Of a DNA stretch of 64,000 bases, positions 51,259 to 59,036 are shown piece after piece. The DNA lies in contig CAYPOT010000005.1 of assembly GCA_964412455.1 (NCBI GenBank), forward strand, positions 1 to 64,000, in the 5' to 3' direction. This DNA comes from JAAXXJ01 sp964412455 (GTDB taxonomy: Bacteria > Nitrospirota > UBA9217). How positions within the stretch are numbered: the first letter of the stretch is position 1; every line of letters begins with the position of its first letter. Position numbers and translations under genes: made by a program. The notes beneath the pieces are model-generated. The model searched no databases and was not told the DNA's origin. It saw only the letters and a program-made list of their open reading frames with translations.

Positions 51259-51315
51259 CGCAAGCTGAATTCGCCGTCGAAAAAGGTAGCGCAAGCTGAA
51301 TTCGCCGTCGAAAAA
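51254..51315 (+). repeat. 31-nt perfect tandem duplication
   Basis: GGTAGCGCAAGCTGAATTCG... occurs twice back to back with a period of 31 (51254-51284 and 51285-51315), the first copy starting at the cyclase stop codon. It looks like a recent slippage or recombination event. Confidence 0.8.
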
Positions 51316-51417
51316 AACATCAGGAGCAGACATTCCTGTCTAAATACCGTTCGTCAAAGGTTTCGCCATGGTCGGCTATGGACAGGGATTTTGAGGCGCT
51401 TTTAAGAGGAGAGAAAA

Positions 51418-52530
51418 ATGAACGGTACATTATCTCAGGGCTCATGGAAGATCGGCACGATCATGGGGATACCGATCCGGGTGCACTTCTCATGGTTTAT
51501 CATATTTGGCCTGATAACCTGGTCTCTCTCGACGTTCTACTTTCCCCAGGCGGCGCCGGACCTTCCGGCCGCCTCGTACTGGGTCAAGGGCGTTCTGGCG
51601 GCGCTCCTGCTTTTTGCCTCTGTCGGTTTCCACGAGCTTGCACATTCATTTGTGGCAAAGAAATACAAGGTCTCCATAGAGAGCATTACGCTCTTCATAT
51701 TTGGAGGGGTTGCGCAGATGAAGGGCGAGCCGCCGCACCCGAAGGCGGAGTTCAGGATCGCAATTGCCGGCCCGCTTTCGAGCTTGCTCCTTTCCGTTCT
51801 GTTCCTTTTTCTGGCGATGACTGCCGCAGGCGGGATGAATGCCCTTTTTTCCTATCTTGCGCAGATAAATCTTATCATCGCGGTGTTCAATCTCATTCCC
51901 GGTTTTCCGATGGATGGCGGCAGGATGTTGAGGTCCGCAATATGGAAGAGGAAAAAGAACTTTTTCTACGCAACCCAGATGGCGTCGAGCATCGGGCGGA
52001 AGATCGCCGTGTTTTTCATATTTTTCGGGCTCTTTTCAATTTTTACCCGCATGCCGGGGGGCTTGTGGCTGATGTTCATCGGGTGGTTCCTTTACACCGC
52101 AGCCCAGTCAAGCTATCAGCAGTCCACCCTTCAGGAGAGCCTGTCAGGCATTAAGGTAAAGGATATTATGGTGAAGGACATCGTGACGCTCAGTTCGTCC
52201 ATGACCGTCGATGAGGCCGTGAACGGTTATTTTCTCAGATACGGCTACGGCGGATTCCCCGTCGTTGATGACAAAAAATTTCTCGGCCTCGTGACCTTGA
52301 AAGAGGTCAAGGATGTCCCGAAAGCGGACTGGGGAACGGTGAGGGCGGTTGATGTTTTGGTTCCCCATGACAGAAAAGGGGAGGTCTATCCTGAAGATGA
52401 CGTCATGAGGGCTCTTGAGTTAATGATACGAGAAGACAAGGGAAGGCTGGTTACTATCGAGAACGGAGTGCTGAGCGGCTTGATCACAAGAAACGGTATT
52501 GCGCGGTATGTTCAGATCAAGGGAAAATGA
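51418..52530 (+). CDS. Site-2-protease-type M50 metalloprotease with two CBS domains
   Basis: A 370-aa protein: membrane protease domain with zinc motif HELAH in VGFHELAHSFVAKKY and NLIPGFPMDGGRML as the third-ligand motif, about six TM helices, then two CBS domains (about 245-370; DIVTLSSSMTVDEAVNGYF and EDDVMRALELMIREDKGRLV). This is the Rip3/FtsH-regulated S2P type that may sense nucleotides. It is the last intact gene of the ion and membrane-stress island. Confidence 0.92.
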   Translation: MNGTLSQGSWKIGTIMGIPIRVHFSWFIIFGLITWSLSTFYFPQAAPDLPAASYWVKGVLAALLLFASVGFHELAHSFVAKKYKVSIESITLFIFGGVAQMKGEPPHPKAEFRIAIAGPLSSLLLSVLFLFLAMTAAGGMNALFSYLAQINLIIAVFNLIPGFPMDGGRMLRSAIWKRKKNFFYATQMASSIGRKIAVFFIFFGLFSIFTRMPGGLWLMFIGWFLYTAAQSSYQQSTLQESLSGIKVKDIMVKDIVTLSSSMTVDEAVNGYFLRYGYGGFPVVDDKKFLGLVTLKEVKDVPKADWGTVRAVDVLVPHDRKGEVYPEDDVMRALELMIREDKGRLVTIENGVLSGLITRNGIARYVQIKGK

Positions 52531-52584
52531 CGCCGACGAGCGAGGGAAAACATACCGCCCAGGCCCCATTACTTGCGCGCCGAT

Positions 52585-52943
52585 ATCGCTCCAGCCGATA
52601 CACATCCTCTGGATAAACCTCGTGACCGACGGGCTCCCTGCGCTGGCGTTTTCTCTGGCTGGAGCTGCGGGAGAAAGAGGTCATGAACCGGCCGGCCCGT
52701 CATGGCCATCCGGTCCGAGAAACTGTCCCTGTTCCAGCAGTGGGTCCTGTCGAACAAGGCCCTCCTGCTGACCGTGGCGATTACGGTCTCCTGCGGCTTG
52801 CCACGGTCTCTATCCCGGTCCTGACCCCAGCGTTCAAGACCGGGCCGCTCGCTGCCTGGGAACTGGCACAGGTGCTTGGGCTCACGTCAATCGTCTTCAA
52901 TGCGGTTGAGACAGAGAAATATTTCAAGCGCAGGAACTCATAA
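52585..52943 (+). pseudogene. C-terminal relic of a P2-type ATPase
   Basis: LQPIHILWINLVTDGLPALA in one frame, MAIRSEKLSLFQQWVLSNKA in a second, and PVLTPAFKTGPLAAWELAQV then SIVFNAVETEKYFKRRNS in the third are the M5-M10 end of a pump like the one at 38550-41228. Several frameshifts and a missing piece make it non-functional. The spacer 52531-52965 holds nothing else. Confidence 0.8.
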
Positions 52944-52965
52944 AAGGATAAGGACAGGGGGTCCA

Positions 52966-53631
52966 ATGTGCGGACGGTTCGAGCTGCATAGCGCCTTCGA
53001 GATCATCGCAAAGCTCTTCGGGCTGACCGGCGACAGCTTCACGATGCCCACGGGTTACGACATCGCGCCGGGCAAGGACATCGCCGTCATCGTGAACGAA
53101 GGCGGGAAGAACAAGATCGCCGCCTGCCGGTGGGGCTTCGTCCCGTCCTGGGGAAAGGACCTGAAGGAAGGCTACAAGATGATCAATGCCCGGGCCGAGA
53201 CCGTCGCGGAGAAGCCGAGCTTCCGGCAGGCCTTCAGCCGCCACCGGTGCCTGGTCGTGGCCGACGGGTTCTATGAATGGAAGAGCGAGGGCGGAAAGAA
53301 GCGACCTTTTTATATTCATCGCAGGGACGGCACACCCTTTGGCATGGCAGGCCTGTACAACCTCTGGACCTCACCTGAAGGAGAGAAGGTCTGCACCAGC
53401 ACCATCATCACCACCGGGGCGAACGAGGTCCTGGCGCCAATCCATGACCGCATGCCGGTCATCCTTGCCAGGGATGCGGTCGCTCTCTGGCTGGACCCTT
53501 CCCTCCATGAAAAAGAAAAGCTGCTGCCAGTGCTCAAGCCCTGTCCTGACGACGAGTTGGAGTTGTATGAGGTGTCGACCGGGGTCAATTCACCGAAGAA
53601 TGATTCAGAGGAAAATATCGGAAGACGGTGA
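52966..53631 (+). CDS. SOS response-associated peptidase (SRAP/YedK-HMCES family)
   Basis: A 221-aa protein beginning MCGRFELHS, with the processed catalytic Cys2, then NARAETVAEKPSFRQAFSRH, CLVVADGFYEWK and IHDRMPVIL. The conserved Asn, Glu and His of the abasic-site crosslinking centre are visible. SRAP forms a thiazolidine link to abasic sites in single-stranded DNA. The preceding text GGACAGGGGG offers a weak ribosome site; the Cys2 rule fixes the start at 52966. Confidence 0.95.
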   Translation: MCGRFELHSAFEIIAKLFGLTGDSFTMPTGYDIAPGKDIAVIVNEGGKNKIAACRWGFVPSWGKDLKEGYKMINARAETVAEKPSFRQAFSRHRCLVVADGFYEWKSEGGKKRPFYIHRRDGTPFGMAGLYNLWTSPEGEKVCTSTIITTGANEVLAPIHDRMPVILARDAVALWLDPSLHEKEKLLPVLKPCPDDELELYEVSTGVNSPKNDSEENIGRR

Positions 53632-53671
53632 GAACAGAGGCAAGGGAACTTAGTAAGAGGTTTGTTTTTTT

Positions 53672-53839
53672 GGGCAGCCCGGTGGCTTGCTGTGCTAAGC
53701 ATGCAGAAAGAGGTTCACGCTCTTTGTTCTGGATGACCTGTTCCGGCAGCGCTTCCTCTTCGGACGCGCTGCTTTCAGTCGGTAGATACTAGAGTGGTTA
53801 TCGGCCATGCATACGCACAGACTTCGCACCAGGCTACCC
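53672..53839 (+). repeat. Structured ~170-nt repeat, copy 2
   Basis: Begins GGGCAGCCCGGTGGCTTGC and ends CCAGGCTACCC, 41 nt after the SRAP stop. It shares GCTGTGCTAAGCATGCA, the central GCAGCGCTTCC..GGACGCGCTGC hairpin and CATGCAT..CGCACAG with copies 1 and 3; the two stretches between these blocks differ. The outer pairing has one C-A mismatch. Confidence 0.7.
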
Positions 53840-54164
53840 GGCGTTTGGGTACGGCACATGCTGGAAGCGAAGTGCGATTCTGTTTAAAGGCCCTTGCAGT
53901 CAACGAAGTCCCATTCGAAAAATTAGACAGGCGATTGAGTCCGAGGGTTAAGCATTTCGGACTGTCTGAGCCCCCTCACCCTCGAGGGGAGTGTATGGTT
54001 CATACTGATAGACAACAGATTCGTCCAAGGACCTAGGTGACACTTTATACTCTGATCGCTCGCATTCCCCGCAACAAAGTGCAGGGAATGCGAGCGATCC
54101 TCGGTTCCCGGGCCGCTATTCGCGTCGGCGCCCGGGAAGTGACCCCGGTCCTTCAGCTGAATAA
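53840..54164. other. Non-coding spacer with a strong hairpin
   Basis: No gene is supported. At 54054-54099 a perfect 16-bp stem GATCGCTCGCATTCCC with its complement encloses a 14-nt loop. It lies 3' of the minus-strand methyltransferase gene and may be a terminator without a T-run or a DNA palindrome. Confidence 0.5.
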
Positions 54165-54839
54165 TTAACGTTTCCTCGCAACATACACCACATGCCGCAA
54201 GCCGCCCCGTCCCGGACGTAAACGCTCGAACGTAAATCCCGCGGCAGCCAGCCTCTTCTCGAATGCCGTATCGGGATTTTCCCCCCAGACCGCGAAGACA
54301 CCGCCTGCGGAAAGGGCGTCAGCAGTCGTTGATAAGGCGAGGCTCCCGTAGAAGGGGTCATAGTGCGGCTCGGTGTCCGCGCCGGGACCGACATAGAGAT
54401 CGATGATAATGGCGTCAAAGCGCTTCGCGCCTTTCAGCGAAGCGCCGATGATCACGGCGGCGACATCATCGGTCTCGACCGTGACCCTCGGGTCCTTCAC
54501 CGCGCTTTGCGTCAGGTCCGCGAGGGGCCCGCAGCACCAGTCCACAATGACGGGATTCAGCTCGGCCACGATCACCTGCGCTGAACCGGGGAGAGCATCG
54601 AGCGCCGCGCGCAGGGTGAAACCCATGCCCAGGCCGCCGATGAGCACCCGCGGCAGGTCGCGTCCGGCCACCAGCCTGCAGGCGTGTTCGCCAAGCGTGA
54701 CCTCGGAGCGGTTCGCGCTGCTGTTCATGAGCACGCGGCCATTGACCAGCAGCAGGAAGTCCCGGTCGCCCCGCTTGCGCAGTTCGAGAACGGTGTCCTC
54801 TTTATCGATCTTGTCTACGGTATGCCAGGGCTGTGCCAT
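54165..54839 (-). CDS. Spermidine-synthase-like methyltransferase-fold protein
   Basis: A 224-aa protein with the Rossmann core of polyamine-synthase relatives: LGEHACRLVAGRDLPRVLIG, GLGMGFTLRAALDALPG and VIVAELNPVIVDWC (acidic loop), ending IIIDLYVGPGADTEP. It is shorter than SpeE and lacks a clear putrescine-binding DxD pair, so it may be a methyltransferase or spermidine-synthase-like enzyme of unknown substrate. An open frame extends upstream, but GGAGCCC lies ahead of the ATG at 54839. It is transcribed away from the ABC exporter. Confidence 0.8.
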   Translation of the reverse strand: MAQPWHTVDKIDKEDTVLELRKRGDRDFLLLVNGRVLMNSSANRSEVTLGEHACRLVAGRDLPRVLIGGLGMGFTLRAALDALPGSAQVIVAELNPVIVDWCCGPLADLTQSAVKDPRVTVETDDVAAVIIGASLKGAKRFDAIIIDLYVGPGADTEPHYDPFYGSLALSTTADALSAGGVFAVWGENPDTAFEKRLAAAGFTFERLRPGRGGLRHVVYVARKR

Positions 54840-54964
54840 GAACGGGCTCCTTCCCGTACGGATGGTGGTGCGCAGCTTCCATGGATACTGCCTGCGGAAT
54901 GCGGTTATCACTTTACACCAGTCAGCGCGCTGACTCAAGGCCAAACAACGCATCAGGGAGCGTC

Positions 54965-54993
54965 TTGACAGTGCCGGCACCAGGTGGTACGTT
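54965..54993 (+). promoter_or_regulatory. Possible promoter of the ABC exporter
   Basis: TTGACA (54965-54970) and TACGTT (54988-54993) are 17 nt apart. The expected transcript start is at about 55000, the ATG chosen for the ATPase gene, so the mRNA could be leaderless; otherwise the start codon is later. Confidence 0.45.
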
Positions 54994-54998
54994 GCTGC

Positions 54999-55883
54999 AT
55001 GGCACCGATCCTCGAAGCTCGCGGCATCGTCAAGACCTATCCCGGCGTCACCGCTGTTGACCATGTGGACCTCGCGATCGAGCCGGGCGCCTGTTTCGGT
55101 CTGCTCGGGCCGAACGGCGCGGGAAAGACCACGCTCATCGAGATCATGGAAGGGATCAAGCGGCCTGACTACGGCACCGCACGGTACGAGGGCGCGCCCG
55201 TGGGCGCGAAGTTCCGGAGGGAAGCGGGCATCCAGTTCCAGGCCACGTCGCTCCAGGAGTTTCTGACGGTCAGGGAGACCATCACCCTGTTCCGGGACCT
55301 CTATCCGAAGGCGATGGCGATGAACGACCTGGTCAAACTCCTGAACCTCGACGAGATCCTGGACCGCGACACGCGCAAGCTTTCCGGCGGCCAGCGCCAG
55401 CGGCTGTTGATGGCCCTTGCCCTGGTCAACGATCCGGTCGTGCTGTTCCTCGATGAGCCGACGACGGGGCTCGATCCCCAGGCGCGCAGGAACTTCTGGG
55501 ACCTCATCCGCATGATGAAGGCCGAGGGCAGGACCATCGTGCTCACGACGCATTACATGGAAGAGGCCTATGAGCTGTGCGACGAGATCGCCATCATGGA
55601 CCGGGGGCGGTTCATCGCCCGGGGCACGCCGGAGCAGCTGCTTCGGGAGCACTTCGGGACGGTGATCCTTCAGCTCCCGAAAGAGGACGTGGAGGGAAGG
55701 CTCGACGGCCTTACTGTTCCCGCTGTCCGTCGGGATGGCGAGATCGAGATCCAGACGAACGACGTGGACCGCACCGTGAAACTGCTGCTGGAGCGCGGCG
55801 TGTCCCTGTCGCGGATGAAGATGCGGTCATGGAACCTGGAGGACCTGTTCATCGCGCTGACGGGGAAGGACCTGAGGGGATGA
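54999..55883 (+). CDS. ABC transporter ATP-binding protein
   Basis: A 294-aa ATPase of the daunorubicin/ABC-2 exporter type. Walker A is GPNGAGKTT, the signature loop is KLSGGQRQRLLMALAL, Walker B is VVLFLDEPTTGLDP, and the H-loop TTHYMEEAYEL is present. The C-terminal 70 residues are the usual DrrA-like tail. A GTG at 54984 is an alternative start. The permease gene lies downstream, separated by copy 3 of the structured repeat. Confidence 0.93.
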   Translation: MAPILEARGIVKTYPGVTAVDHVDLAIEPGACFGLLGPNGAGKTTLIEIMEGIKRPDYGTARYEGAPVGAKFRREAGIQFQATSLQEFLTVRETITLFRDLYPKAMAMNDLVKLLNLDEILDRDTRKLSGGQRQRLLMALALVNDPVVLFLDEPTTGLDPQARRNFWDLIRMMKAEGRTIVLTTHYMEEAYELCDEIAIMDRGRFIARGTPEQLLREHFGTVILQLPKEDVEGRLDGLTVPAVRRDGEIEIQTNDVDRTVKLLLERGVSLSRMKMRSWNLEDLFIALTGKDLRG

Positions 55884-55911
55884 AAAGGCGGACACGGGAA
55901 GGCGGTTTTAT

Positions 55912-56083
55912 GGGCAGCCCGGTGCTCCGCTGTGCTAAGCATGCATGATATTGTTACGCGTTTCTATCTGGAACGGGCTTGTCCTGGCAGCGCTTCCCCT
56001 GCGGACGCGCTGCTTTCGAGTCGGTTCTTGTTCGCGACGAAAAAGGGCATGCATAACGCACAGTCGTCGCAACCGAGATGCCC
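55912..56083 (+). repeat. Structured ~170-nt repeat, copy 3
   Basis: Begins GGGCAGCCCGGTGCTCCGC and ends with GATGCCC, which pairs with the 5' GGGCA. Shares GCTGTGCTAAGCATGCAT, GGCAGCGCTTCC and GCGGACGCGCTGC, and GCATGCATAACGCACAG with copies 1 and 2. It sits between the ABC ATPase and permease genes, inside the expected mRNA. Confidence 0.7.
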
Positions 56084-56166
56084 GGGGTTTGGGATAGGCA
56101 AGAAATTTAAAGAACCATCAGGGTCTGATGGCCCTGTATCCACTCCGGATGCCAATAAGTGATGCT

Positions 56167-57174
56167 ATGAAACGATTTCTCGCGGTCATGCATGCCAGGA
56201 ACATGGAGTTCATCAGGGACCGGTCGTCCCTGGGCTGGAACATCCTGTTCCCGATTCTGCTTGTGCTGGCGTTCGCCGTTGTGTTCTCCGGCGACGAAAA
56301 GCCGCTGTACAAAGTGGGCATCCTGGGCGATCCGGCGCGCCTGAGCTCTCGGGACAGCGGATTTTTTGCCACGCGGTACATCCAGTTCATTCCAGTCACC
56401 GACCTCGACAAGGCCATCGACAAGGTGGAGCACTTTCAGCTCGATATGCTGGTCGACGTGCGCGAAGGCCGGCGCTATTGGGTGAACGGTACTTCGCCCG
56501 GCGGCTACCTGCTCGAACGCATTCTTGGCGGTGAAGGTGGAAAGGGGTTCCAGCGCGTGGAGGTCCAGGGGAGGAAGATCCGCTACGTGGACTGGGTTGT
56601 ACCCGGCGTACTTGCCATGAACATGATGTTCAGCTGCCTCTTCGGCGTGGGGTACGTGATCGTGCGGTATCGGAAGAATGGATTCCTGAAACGGCTCAAG
56701 GCGACGCCGCTCAAGCCCTTCGAGTTCCTGCTGGCCCAGATGACGTCGCGCCTGATCCTGATCCAGGTCATCACCATCGCTGTGTACGCCGGGTGCGATT
56801 ACTTCATCCATTTCGGGATGCGCGGTTCCTACGCCAACCTGTTCCTGATCTCGCTACTGGGAGCGGTCTGCCTGATCTCGCTCGGTCTGCTGGTCTCCGC
56901 GCGTCTTTCGAGCGAAGAACTGGCCGGCGGCATCCTGAACCTGCTCACCTGGCCCATGATGCTGCTCTCGGGCGTTTGGTTCTCCCTGGAAGGCACGAAT
57001 CCGGTCATCCAAAAGATCGCGCAGTTCCTTCCGCTCACGCACATCGTGGACGGCGCGCGGGCGATCATGACCGAGGGAGCCGGGTTCGCCGAGATCGCGC
57101 CCCATATCATCGTGCTCTCACTTATGAGCGTGGTCTTTCTCGCTGTCGGTTCGCTGATCTTCCGATGGGAATAA
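56167..57174 (+). CDS. ABC-2 type transporter permease
   Basis: A 335-aa membrane subunit with one N-terminal TM helix, a periplasmic domain (about 50-170) and five C-terminal TM helices, the standard ABC-2 plan. RFLAVMHARNMEFIRDRSSL at the front and EELAGGILNLLTWPMMLLSG, then QFLPLTHIVDGARAIMTEG near the end, are typical. The start at 56167 fits the family; earlier in-frame ATGs at 56128 and 56149 lack support. With the ATPase it forms an exporter; cargo unknown. Confidence 0.9.
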   Translation: MKRFLAVMHARNMEFIRDRSSLGWNILFPILLVLAFAVVFSGDEKPLYKVGILGDPARLSSRDSGFFATRYIQFIPVTDLDKAIDKVEHFQLDMLVDVREGRRYWVNGTSPGGYLLERILGGEGGKGFQRVEVQGRKIRYVDWVVPGVLAMNMMFSCLFGVGYVIVRYRKNGFLKRLKATPLKPFEFLLAQMTSRLILIQVITIAVYAGCDYFIHFGMRGSYANLFLISLLGAVCLISLGLLVSARLSSEELAGGILNLLTWPMMLLSGVWFSLEGTNPVIQKIAQFLPLTHIVDGARAIMTEGAGFAEIAPHIIVLSLMSVVFLAVGSLIFRWE

Positions 57175-57282
57175 GGGGACGGCAAAGCAGACGCGGAGAC
57201 ACGGTTACAGGGAGACACGGTGACAAGGAAACGGGGAAAGTGGTTGCAACAGAATAGCGAACGGACCGTCTCAGGATAGGCC

Positions 57283-57669
57283 TTATTTTTTGCCCTTGCT
57301 GTACTCCACGCTGACCTCGTAAGCGATGCTGGCATGATTATGGCCGAGGTTCTCGGTCTTCCCCTGACAGGCGATATTTCCCTTGACCGAGGTCTTGCGG
57401 TTCTTCACCAAGCTGGTGATCACCGGGGTCAGATCGAAACCGCCGTTGGAGCATTCATCGCGCATGCAGTCCATGCGGAAGCAGGCGTACGTGGTGGGAG
57501 TGAAACTGACCGTGCGCTTCATCAGGATCGGGTCCACGGTCTTTTGGTAATAGGTCATACGAAGTTCTATGTTCGACACCCCCGGGTACCGCTCCGAGAC
57601 CAGGCCGGCGGCGACCAGAACGATCCGCTTTTGCTCCATTTTGTCTTTATAACTCTGTTTTTGTATCAT
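57283..57669 (-). CDS. Hypothetical cysteine-containing protein
   Basis: A 128-aa protein. ACFRMDCMRDECSNGGFDLT carries three closely spaced Cys, with another in GNIACQGKTENLGHNHASIA; the whole looks like a beta-rich, possibly metal-binding domain. I do not recognise the family. Met-11 is another possible start. It is divergent from the DoxX gene, with a perfect hairpin in between. Near its 3' side (57180-57245) is a purine-rich stretch with GGAGACACGG units that may be one arm of a repeat. Confidence 0.6.
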   Translation of the reverse strand: MIQKQSYKDKMEQKRIVLVAAGLVSERYPGVSNIELRMTYYQKTVDPILMKRTVSFTPTTYACFRMDCMRDECSNGGFDLTPVITSLVKNRKTSVKGNIACQGKTENLGHNHASIAYEVSVEYSKGKK

Positions 57670-57706
57670 AATTTCAACCGCTCCCGTTCACCCAAGGGAA
57701 AATGAA

Positions 57707-57734
57707 GGCCACAAAGACGCAGGTCTTTGTGGCC
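57707..57734. repeat. Perfect 12-bp hairpin
   Basis: GGCCACAAAGAC, GCAG loop, GTCTTTGTGGCC. It lies 38 nt upstream of the minus-strand gene start and about 200 nt upstream of the DoxX gene. It may sit in the leader of the minus-strand mRNA. Confidence 0.55.
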
Positions 57735-57938
57735 TGTCTGTGTCAGATCTTTTAAGAGTATATCACATATTCGCACTTTTTGCCCCGAATAGCAACGCTT
57801 TGTTTAGACGTGTTCGGGATACGCCTGCAGTGCTTATGCTATACTTTCTACGATATGCGGACAACAGCGCCACCGGGAAATCGAAGAACGACGCTGCATG
57901 CGTGAGATCCACCATACAGCCCGATCAAGGAGGAACCT

Positions 57939-58325
57939 ATGAACTACGCGGTACTAGCAGGAAGGGTGTTGTACGCGCTGATCTTTGTGATGGCCGGGCC
58001 GGGGCATTTCACGGCGAACACGATCGCCTACGCGGCCAGCAAGGGCGTGCCGCTGGCGTCGATCGCTGTGCCTCTGTCGGGCATCATCTCCCTTGCGGGA
58101 GGACTGAGCATCGCGTTGGGATACCGGGCCAAATGGGGCGGCTGGCTTATCGTGCTCTTTCTCGTACCGGTCACGGTCATGATGCACAACTTCTGGGCCA
58201 TGACCGACCCCAACATGGCGCAGATGCAGCAGATCATGTTCATGAAGAACGTCTCGATGCTGGGCGGTGCGCTGCTCATCGCGCATTTCGGCTCAGGTCC
58301 GCTCAGCCTGGACAACAGGAAGTAG
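57939..58325 (+). CDS. DoxX-family membrane protein
   Basis: A 128-aa protein with four TM helices. LAGRVLYALIFVMAGPGHFT, PLSGIISLAGGLSIALGYRA and MHNFWAM match the DoxX family, small quinone-linked or redox membrane proteins whose exact role is unclear. Ribosome site AAGGAGG. The next gene starts 16 nt downstream. Confidence 0.9.
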   Translation: MNYAVLAGRVLYALIFVMAGPGHFTANTIAYAASKGVPLASIAVPLSGIISLAGGLSIALGYRAKWGGWLIVLFLVPVTVMMHNFWAMTDPNMAQMQQIMFMKNVSMLGGALLIAHFGSGPLSLDNRK

Positions 58326-58341
58326 GTTTCGGGAGGTTTCC

Positions 58342-58923
58342 TTGCACACGACCGTGATCGTTATTGTTGCAACATCCATGCTCCTTCAGTTCATCGCGGC
58401 GCTCTTTGCCCTGCGGCTGATCCCGATCACCGGGAAAATGACCGCGTGGCTGCTCATCGCGCTCGCGATCTCGCTGATGACGGTGCGGCGCTTCGAATCC
58501 CTGGTCCGCCTGGCCTCGGGGCAAGCGCCCTCTACGCCTGATGTGCTCTTCGAGGTGGTCGGTCTGGTCATCTCCTGCGCCATGGTGGCCGGGATCTATC
58601 TGATCCAGCCGCTGTTCCAGGAAATGGCCTCATCCCGGGAAAAGCTCCGGGGCATGAACGAGATATTATCGTCTCTGTCCGGGGAGCAGAAGAAACTCAT
58701 CGCCGAGCTGCAAGATGCCCTTGCCAACATCAAAACACTAAAAGGGATGCTGCCGATCTGCGCGTCCTGCAAGAAGATCAGGGATGACAAGGGCTACTGG
58801 AACCAGATCGAGGTCTACGTCCGGGAACACTCTGACGCGGAGTTCTCCCACGGCCTCTGCCCGGATTGCGCGCAGACATACTACGATCAGCTAGCTCTTC
58901 TGAAAACCAAGAAACAGCCCTGA
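58342..58923 (+). CDS. Small membrane protein with zinc-binding CxxC module, TTG start
   Basis: A 193-aa protein starting at a TTG with GGGAGG seven bases upstream; a longer ATG frame from 58267 would run into doxX and is not favoured. Three TM helices (about 3-25, 32-50, 70-95) precede a coiled coil (EKLRGMNEILSSLSGEQKKL) and a C-terminal KGMLPICASCKKIRDDKGYW module with a second CPDC-type pair, usually found at the end of PAS or receiver proteins in Nitrospirota-like genomes. Here it stands without a kinase or PAS domain. Confidence 0.78.
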   Translation: MHTTVIVIVATSMLLQFIAALFALRLIPITGKMTAWLLIALAISLMTVRRFESLVRLASGQAPSTPDVLFEVVGLVISCAMVAGIYLIQPLFQEMASSREKLRGMNEILSSLSGEQKKLIAELQDALANIKTLKGMLPICASCKKIRDDKGYWNQIEVYVREHSDAEFSHGLCPDCAQTYYDQLALLKTKKQP

Positions 58924-59036
58924 AGAAGGGCAATCGCTGCGGCCTGCATCTGCCGATGGGGATGGTTGAGGATGGCGAAAAGGCGACAAGGACGGCAAGG
59001 ACGGGAACAGGCCCTTGCCGTATTTTATTGGTCTAT

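Noticed and set aside
53794..54036. 80-codon frame downstream of structured repeat copy 2
   Set aside because: It begins inside the repeat, has no ribosome site and no recognisable domain.
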